A DNA stretch of 10,484 bases from positions 1 through 10,484 of the forward strand of contig CAZXGI010000080.1 in the NCBI GenBank assembly GCA_964639965.1, read 5' to 3'. The position numbers were made by a program, and so were the translations under genes. This DNA is from TMED23 sp964639965. Its GTDB lineage: Bacteria; Pseudomonadota; Alphaproteobacteria; Rhodospirillales; UBA2165. The notes beneath the pieces are model-generated. The model searched no databases. It was given only the letters and a program-made list of their open reading frames with translations, and was not told the DNA's origin. This document shows positions 6,068-10,484 of this stretch, piece by piece; positions within the stretch are counted from its first letter, which is position 1, and each line of letters begins with the position of its first letter.

Positions 6068-6631
6068 TCACCGCTTGGAAAACTGATAACTACGACGAGC
6101 TTTTTTGCGGCCATATTTTTTTCGTTCAACAACACGACTATCGCGCGTTAAAAAACCTGCTTTCTTCAATGGCGATCGAAGGGCTGGCTCGTAAAAAACC
6201 AAAGCTTTTGATATCCCATGTCTAACTGCTCCTGCCTGCCCGGACAACCCTCCTCCTTTAACGGTACAAGTAACATCATACTGGTCAACCCGGGCCGCAA
6301 TACTAAAAGGCTGATTAATCATCATACGTAAAACGGGGCGCGCAAAATAAGTTTCTAAAGACCGCCCGTTAACGTCCACCTTGCCGTTACCGGGCTTAAT
6401 CCAAACACGTGCAATTGCATCCTTACGTTTGCCTGTTGCATAAGCTCGCCCTAAATCATCAATTCGAGATTCTGTAATCGCAACCAGATTTTCTTCAGGA
6501 ATTGATTTGGAAGGTTCTTCGGACGATCCAATATTTTCTTCATTCTCCATATTTTCGTTAGATTGACCTTCCGTTGCCTCAATAGCAACCGCTGCACCTA
6601 AATCTTCTAACGTTTTCTTTTCTTCAGCCAT
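6068..6631 (-). CDS. rpsI: 30S ribosomal protein S9 (uS9)
   Basis: This small-subunit ribosomal protein reaches toward the P-site tRNA through its basic C-terminal tail. The S9 core runs from about residue 61 (GRAYATGKRKDAIARVWIKPG) through NQPF (106-109), GGGLSGQAGAVRHGISKAL (126-144), and LTRDSRVVERKKYGRKKARR (161-180) to the conserved end FSKR. At 187 residues it is longer than E. coli S9 (130). The extra N-terminal 60 or so residues are acidic and Glu/Asn/Ser-rich, longer than the roughly 30-residue extension I expect in alphaproteobacteria. The extension is in the same frame, and the ATG at 6629-6631 lies 2 bases after the rplM stop, so the start is set by operon geometry. It is the second gene of the rplM-rpsI operon, with a stem-loop downstream. 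Confidence 0.97.
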   Translation of the reverse strand: MAEEKKTLEDLGAAVAIEATEGQSNENMENEENIGSSEEPSKSIPEENLVAITESRIDDLGRAYATGKRKDAIARVWIKPGNGKVDVNGRSLETYFARPVLRMMINQPFSIAARVDQYDVTCTVKGGGLSGQAGAVRHGISKALVFYEPALRSPLKKAGFLTRDSRVVERKKYGRKKARRSYQFSKR

Positions 6632-6633
6632 AA

Positions 6634-7122
6634 TTAAGCACTTTCGTTGGCGCTAGAGGCGCGGTTTACTAAATTTTTTGAACTCATGCCAGCGACATCT
6701 AATAATTCAGGATTTTGTGCTTGATGCGGATGTTCAGGGCCAGCATAAACATGTAACTTTTTCATTTGCTGACGGCCTAAACGATTACGAGTAATCATGC
6801 GTTCAACTGCTTTAATCATGATACGTTCCGGATGATTCCCGTCTAAAATTTTTTCTGCTGAACGACTTTTTATTCCACCAGGGTATCCAGTATGCCAATA
6901 ATAGGTTTTGTCAGTACGTTTATTTCCTGTAAGGCCTACTTTAGCGGCATTGATAATAATTATGTTATCCCCACAATCAACATGCGGAGTAAACGTTGTT
7001 TTGTGTTTTCCTCTTAAACGCATAGCGACAATACTTGCCAAACGGCCCAGAACCAAACCATCGGCATCAATTAAATACCAATTGCGTTCTACCTCTCGAG
7101 GTTTTTGCGAATAAGTAGTCAT
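6634..7122 (-). CDS. rplM: 50S ribosomal protein L13 (bL13/uL13)
   Basis: This large-subunit assembly protein is 162 residues long. It shows the L13 signatures WYLIDADGLVLGRLAS (15-30), LRGKHKTTFTPHVDCGDNIIIINA (36-59), TGNKRTDKTYYWHTGYPGG (65-83), and PERIMIKAVERMITRNRLGRQQMKKLHVYAGPEHPHQAQNP (98-138). The length is close to the alphaproteobacterial norm of about 150-160, with a short variable tail after residue 140. The ATG at 7120-7122 has TGGGG a few bases upstream and follows a promoter by about 45 bases. It is the first gene of the operon; rpsI begins 2 bases after its TAA. Divergent from it is the ECHDC3-like crotonase gene. Confidence 0.98.
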   Translation of the reverse strand: MTTYSQKPREVERNWYLIDADGLVLGRLASIVAMRLRGKHKTTFTPHVDCGDNIIIINAAKVGLTGNKRTDKTYYWHTGYPGGIKSRSAEKILDGNHPERIMIKAVERMITRNRLGRQQMKKLHVYAGPEHPHQAQNPELLDVAGMSSKNLVNRASSANESA

Positions 7123-7164
7123 TTAGGCCCCAATCTCAAAATAAAACTATCCAAGTTTTGCGGC

Positions 7165-7192
7165 AGTATGCTAATAATTTACAGCCAGTCAA
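7165..7192 (-). promoter_or_regulatory. Promoter of the rplM-rpsI operon
   Basis: On the minus strand a -35 box TTGACT (7187-7192) is followed after 16 bases by a -10-like CATACT (7165-7170), matching the consensus at five and four of six bases. Transcription would start near 7158, leaving a leader of about 35 bases. The TTGACT box is the same as in the epimerase promoter. Confidence 0.5.
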
Positions 7193-7236
7193 TGCTATTT
7201 TTCATGTTTTGCGCAATTATTACAATGATTTATGTA

Positions 7237-7256
7237 TGCGGTAATTATTTACCGCA
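7237..7256. repeat. 20-bp perfect palindrome between divergent genes, candidate operator
   Basis: The arms TGCGGTAA (7237-7244) and TTACCGCA (7249-7256) are perfect complements around TTAT. The element stands about 45 bases upstream of the rplM -35 box and about 144 bases before the crotonase ATG. Since transcription runs away from it on both sides, a terminator role is unlikely. Related half-site-like strings (GCAATTATTAC at 7213, GCATAATTG at 7278) lie nearby. A repressor or activator site is the simplest reading. Confidence 0.45.
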
Positions 7257-7399
7257 GTAATTTTCATACTTATGTGTGCATAATTGAGCCAATAATTGTC
7301 ATTTAAAGTTCCTTATTCCCACATTTTCTAATGGTAATTCAGGCAAAAACTCGGCAATCTACATGAAGTTATGACAAAGTAATCTTGAGGGAGAAATTA

Positions 7400-8191
7400 A
7401 TGCTTTGCGATACTAAAGAACCAATACTTTTACGTGACGCAAAAAATAGTGTTTGCACACTCACACTCAATCGGCCAAGAAACCGAAATGCCCTTTCAAG
7501 CGAACTTATCGGAGAACTTCAACAAAATCTTGATGATATCGCTCAAGACAAGTCTATAAGGGTAATAATTCTGGCAGGTAACGGATCAATATTTAGTTCA
7601 GGTCATGATCTAAAAGAAATACGAAATGATTCGAGCTTTGGGTCTATTCACACTTTATTCAAACAATGCAGCAATTTAATGCTGTCAATGAAAAATCAAC
7701 CCCAGCCAATCATTGCAAAAGTCCATGGTTCTGCGCTGGCCGCAGGTTGCCAGCTTATGTGTAATTGTGATCTAGCGATTGCATCAGAAACAGCAAGATT
7801 TGCCTTACCAGGCTCTTCAATCGGGTTATTTTGCTCATCTCCTGCCGTTGCAGTTGCCAGAGTAGCAAGCACAAAACACACAATGGAAATGTTGTTAATG
7901 GGTGAAACTTTTAACGCCGAAGACGCATTTCGGTTTGGTCTGATTAATAAAGTAGTAGCATCCGAAGAATTAGATAAAACCGTCATGGTTTACGCAGAAA
8001 AGATTGCTAGACACTCCAACATGACAATCTCAATGGGAAAGACTGCTTTTTATAAGCAGATCGATATGGGCCTCGAAGAAGCCTATACCTTTACATCAGA
8101 AATCATGGCTAAAAATATGCAAGAGTATGACGCACAAGAAGGCATTGACGCATTCCTTGAAAAACGAGACCCTAGTTGGCAAGGGCGCTAA
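7400..8191 (+). CDS. Enoyl-CoA hydratase/isomerase family protein, ECHDC3-like crotonase
   Basis: This 263-residue crotonase-fold protein would bind an acyl-CoA thioester in the cytosol. The oxyanion-hole segments are present: FSSGHDLKEI (65-74) and KVHGSALAAGCQLMCNCDLAIAS (107-129). The stretch FALPGSSIGLFCSSPAVAVAR (134-154), MEMLLMGE (162-169), SMGKTAFYKQI (211-221) and AQEGIDAFLEKRDPSW (245-260) match the ECHDC3 subgroup. The two glutamates that do water addition in true enoyl-CoA hydratases are replaced by Ser/Cys/Ala in the 138-150 loop, so ordinary hydratase activity is doubtful. The start is fixed by GAGGGAG (7387-7393) six bases before ATG 7400. An upstream TTG at 7385 would put the Shine-Dalgarno sequence inside the gene. 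It is divergent from rplM; crotonase and thioesterase genes are commonly found near rplM-rpsI in alphaproteobacteria. Confidence 0.9.
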   Translation: MLCDTKEPILLRDAKNSVCTLTLNRPRNRNALSSELIGELQQNLDDIAQDKSIRVIILAGNGSIFSSGHDLKEIRNDSSFGSIHTLFKQCSNLMLSMKNQPQPIIAKVHGSALAAGCQLMCNCDLAIASETARFALPGSSIGLFCSSPAVAVARVASTKHTMEMLLMGETFNAEDAFRFGLINKVVASEELDKTVMVYAEKIARHSNMTISMGKTAFYKQIDMGLEEAYTFTSEIMAKNMQEYDAQEGIDAFLEKRDPSWQGR

Positions 8192-8711
8192 TGTTAAAAC
8201 TCCAAGTATTGATTAGGCCGATACTTATATTTCCACTATCCTCAACAACACAAAAGTAGTTGCAATAGTTAGTGGCCAACCCTAAACCAAATCGAACTAA
8301 TCATAAGGTTATACCAATTATTCATGAACGCAACTGCCGGGTAGTACCTGTGAATTAATAGTGCAATGGACATAATATCCGAGACGGACCGGTATGTATA
8401 ATTCTTGATCTCGTAACCGTTGTTCACCAAATGGTCAACATATTTGGCGACCCTAAACATAACATTGAATTCACGAAGAAGACCATCAGATTATCAAAAC
8501 CCAGCAAAATTCCCACAATTTGGATACAACTTAAATTGTAGAGTAATCATGCAGCCGTTATTGCGAAAAATGCGGGGCTAAATATAATAATGAATAGCCA
8601 TCCTTCTGTCTGAGCCAAGTGTCAGGCAAAAATTGACTATTTATGTTCAGGTGTGGACGAAACCTAACATTTAGGTCATAAAAGCGAGCGCAGAGATCCA
8701 TCTAGAAAGAT
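8192..8711. other. Gene-poor 520-base gap before the channel gene
   Basis: No gene could be supported here. A weak hairpin, AAGTAT/ATACTT (8204-8226), follows the crotonase stop but lacks a T-tract. A 63-codon minus-strand frame (8269-8460) has no ribosome binding site and no recognisable motif. At 8559-8609 a plus-strand frame broken by TAG reads like half of a zinc-ribbon motif (see findings). A TTGACT at 8633-8638 has no good -10 box, so the channel promoter is undefined. Confidence 0.4.
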
Positions 8712-9911
8712 TTGAAAGCTTATTGTTTGTTTAGACAACGTACACATGAATTTTTAAGTATTTCGATTCCTAGTGACCGATTTGGTCTTATTTTCGATCG
8801 ATTTATGATTGCCCTGATCCTGCTTAATATACTAGCAATCATATTAGAAACAGTAGAATCTATAAACGCCCAGTATTCAAAACTCTTTTATTATTTTGAA
8901 TTGTTTTCGGTCGCCGTTTTCACAATTGAATATATTCTGAGGGTATGGTCCTGCGTAGAAGATAAAGATAACGAGTATTCTCATCCTATTATGGGACGAT
9001 TTAAATACACACTGTCACCAATGGCCGTCATTGACTTACTTGCCTTTCTGCCATTCTATCTTACCGCATTCTTCGCTATCGATTTACGAATACTTAGAAT
9101 TTTAAGAATGCTGCGATTACTCAAATTAACACGGTATTCGCCTGCTCTTTCTGTTGTCTGGGCCGTTATAACCAAACAACGCCGAGCTCTATCAGCTGCA
9201 TTTTTTATAATGCTGGTTGCCCTTCTTTTTACATCCTCAATCATCTACCTATTTGAGCATGAAGCTCAGCCCCAAAAATTTGCAAGTATACCTGAATCTA
9301 TGTGGTGGGGTCTCGCCACACTCACAACTGTTGGTTACGGCGACGTGACACCGGTTACGAATGGTGGAAAATTATTTGCAGGCATGGCAATGATTTTAGC
9401 AATAGGTTTGGCGGCATTACCGATTGGCGTGGTTGCAACAGGATTTTCAAATGAAATAAAGAAACATGAATTTATAGTAACGTGGCGATTAATTGCAAAA
9501 GTTCCTCTGTTCTCCAATTTGGACGCCAGTCAGATTGCCAATATAGCGGGAATGTTGTCACCTCTTCTTGTGCCGCCAGACCACAAAATTGTTAAGCGGG
9601 GAGATGACGCAGATACTATGTTTTTTATTATTTCAGGCGAAGTTGAAGTTAATGTTGAAAATAATCCGGTTAGACTTCGGCCCGGAGATTTTTTTGGTGA
9701 GGCAGGCATCTTGAAAGATTCCATTCGCATGGCTGACGTAACATCTCAAACAGAATGTCAATTACTAGAATTGAGAAAAGAAAATTTTAAAGAACTAATA
9801 AAAATTTATCCAGACTTAGGGGCACATGTCGAAAATGTTATGGAAAACAGGATTAAAGATAACCATGATATAACAACTAAAACCTTAACTCCGAAGCAAA
9901 ATAGGGAATAA
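8712..9911 (+). CDS. Voltage-gated-type potassium channel with C-terminal cyclic-nucleotide-binding domain
   Basis: This 399-residue inner-membrane channel of the MlotiK1 (MloK1) type acts as a tetramer and passes K+. The predicted segments are S1 about 29-46, S2 58-78, S3 103-121, S4 124-141 with repeated arginines (LRILRILRMLRLLKLTR), S5 158-181, pore helix 195-204, selectivity filter TTVGYGD (205-211) and S6 221-245. After a short linker comes a cyclic-nucleotide-binding domain (about 263-380) with the phosphate-binding cassette RPGDFFGEAGIL...RMAD (323-342), including Glu330 and Arg339, the residues that hold ribose and phosphate. It therefore probably responds to cAMP or cGMP. The start is a TTG at 8712 with AGAAAGA only 2 bases before it; TTG 8727 is an alternative, and there is an in-frame TAG just upstream. 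It converges on the GT9-like gene with one base between the stops. Confidence 0.93.
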   Translation: MKAYCLFRQRTHEFLSISIPSDRFGLIFDRFMIALILLNILAIILETVESINAQYSKLFYYFELFSVAVFTIEYILRVWSCVEDKDNEYSHPIMGRFKYTLSPMAVIDLLAFLPFYLTAFFAIDLRILRILRMLRLLKLTRYSPALSVVWAVITKQRRALSAAFFIMLVALLFTSSIIYLFEHEAQPQKFASIPESMWWGLATLTTVGYGDVTPVTNGGKLFAGMAMILAIGLAALPIGVVATGFSNEIKKHEFIVTWRLIAKVPLFSNLDASQIANIAGMLSPLLVPPDHKIVKRGDDADTMFFIISGEVEVNVENNPVRLRPGDFFGEAGILKDSIRMADVTSQTECQLLELRKENFKELIKIYPDLGAHVENVMENRIKDNHDITTKTLTPKQNRE

Positions 9912-9912
9912 A

Positions 9913-10484
9913 TCAACTTTTGATAAAAGCCTCAAAAGCCGTCTTGACCTCCTTCATCAGGGGTTCCCATTCTCCTTTTTTACGCTGTCGGAAAACACGA
10001 ACCGATGGATGCCATAAATGATCCGAACGATTTAATCCAAATCGCCACTCTGGCGCACTAGATAAAAGCGTCCATGTTGGCACTCCTAATGATCCGGAAA
10101 CCTGTATGGTTGAATTATCAACAGAGATTACATGATCTACTGCATCAATTTGAGAAAACCAATCTTCAGCATTAACCATTGGATCAATCAATTTATCTTG
10201 AAAAATAGAAACGCCGGTCATCTTAAAAACTTTTTTTAGGTCCTCCTCGAAATCCCCATATTGCAGGTTAATAAAATGGCAACCCTTTAGAGCGAGGATC
10301 TCATTCCAAAATTCTATGGGGATAGACCGTTCATGACCAACTATTGGATTACCGCTTCTCCAACTAATTCCTACTTTTATACCCTTTCCTAGAGATGAAT
10401 ATCGAACCTTAATTTTTGAAGTCAACTTGGGATCCGATTTAAGGTAACCCCCCAATGCTATTGGAAAATCTTCAGCACTTTTTC
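9913..10484 (-). CDS. C-terminal part of a GT9-like glycosyltransferase, likely a TPR-GT9 protein (partial, cut by right edge)
   Basis: The frame is open from the right edge to TGA at 9913-9915 and gives 189 visible residues. An apparent internal TTG start at 10453-10455 is not the real start, because coding continues upstream (KSAEDFPIALGGYL). KVGISWRSGNP opens the donor-side Rossmann domain, followed by HFINLQYGD, a segment with WFSQIDAVDHVISVDNST, the loop GSLGVPTWTLLSS, and EWRFGLNRSDHLWHPSVRVFRQ. This is the pattern of the glycosyltransferase-9/heptosyltransferase-like C-terminal domain that is often fused to N-terminal tetratricopeptide repeats in marine alphaproteobacteria. The TPR part, if present, lies beyond the window. 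The acceptor is unknown; glycosylation of a surface protein or polysaccharide fits the locus. Confidence 0.82.
   Translation of the reverse strand, partial: KSAEDFPIALGGYLKSDPKLTSKIKVRYSSLGKGIKVGISWRSGNPIVGHERSIPIEFWNEILALKGCHFINLQYGDFEEDLKKVFKMTGVSIFQDKLIDPMVNAEDWFSQIDAVDHVISVDNSTIQVSGSLGVPTWTLLSSAPEWRFGLNRSDHLWHPSVRVFRQRKKGEWEPLMKEVKTAFEAFIKS

Noticed and set aside
7237..7256. Intrinsic terminator at the 20-bp palindrome
   Set aside because: It lies between divergent genes, with no transcript expected to run into it, and lacks an immediate T-tract.
7385..7399. TTG at 7385 as the crotonase start
   Set aside because: This would place the strong GAGGGAG ribosome binding site inside the coding region; ATG 7400 is ideally spaced from it.
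8269..8460. A 63-codon minus-strand gene
   Set aside because: No Shine-Dalgarno sequence, no recognisable motif, and codon use is not distinguishable from random AT-rich sequence.

Overview
The window looks like part of an AT-rich alphaproteobacterial chromosome, probably from a free-living (perhaps marine) lineage. This rests on three things: the rplM-rpsI pair with an alphaproteobacterial-type S9 that has an acidic N-terminal extension and ends in SKR, a MlotiK1-like cyclic-nucleotide-gated potassium channel, and surface-glycan genes such as a GT9-like/TPR-type glycosyltransferase. This is inference; no 16S gene or other phylogenetic marker beyond the two ribosomal proteins is present.

Layout. 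Bases 1-57 hold the tail of a plus-strand gene, possibly a polysaccharide deacetylase. Bases 277-3428 hold three minus-strand genes read in the order glycosyltransferase, NAD-dependent sugar epimerase/dehydratase, FkbM/Methyltransf_24-like methyltransferase. A second, unrelated methyltransferase (3759-4397, plus) is divergent from them and is preceded by a 29-codon ORF with a better ribosome binding site. Together these read as a piece of a surface polysaccharide or glycan-decoration locus. Bases 4525-5622 (minus) hold the most notable gene. Bases 6068-7122 (minus) are the housekeeping rplM-rpsI operon. Bases 7400-8191 (plus) encode an ECHDC3-like crotonase, divergent from rplM. Bases 8712-9911 (plus) encode a six-TM potassium channel with a C-terminal cyclic-nucleotide-binding domain. 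Bases 9913-10484 (minus) are the 3' part of a GT9-like glycosyltransferase gene that runs off the right edge.

Main finding. What a naive gene caller would report as two adjacent minus-strand ORFs (245 and 114 codons) is one 365-residue reading frame interrupted by a single in-frame TGA at 4885-4887. The TGA falls exactly at the second redox position of an AhpD/carboxymuconolactone-decarboxylase active site, giving C243-Y-Y-U246 followed by H250. A stem-loop with a G near the start of its apical loop follows the TGA at the distance expected for a bacterial SECIS element. The gene is therefore best read as an AhpD-like selenoprotein, and the organism should carry selA, selB, selC and selD elsewhere. 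AhpD-like selenoproteins are known from marine metagenomes, so the class is not new, but this gene would be mis-annotated by standard pipelines.

Regulatory signals that can be supported include a near-consensus sigma70-type promoter for the epimerase gene with a 14-bp dyad lying inside its spacer, a promoter for rplM, a perfect 8-bp-arm palindrome between the divergent rplM and crotonase genes, and a stem-loop after rpsI. No tRNA, rRNA, CRISPR array, insertion sequence or phage gene was seen.
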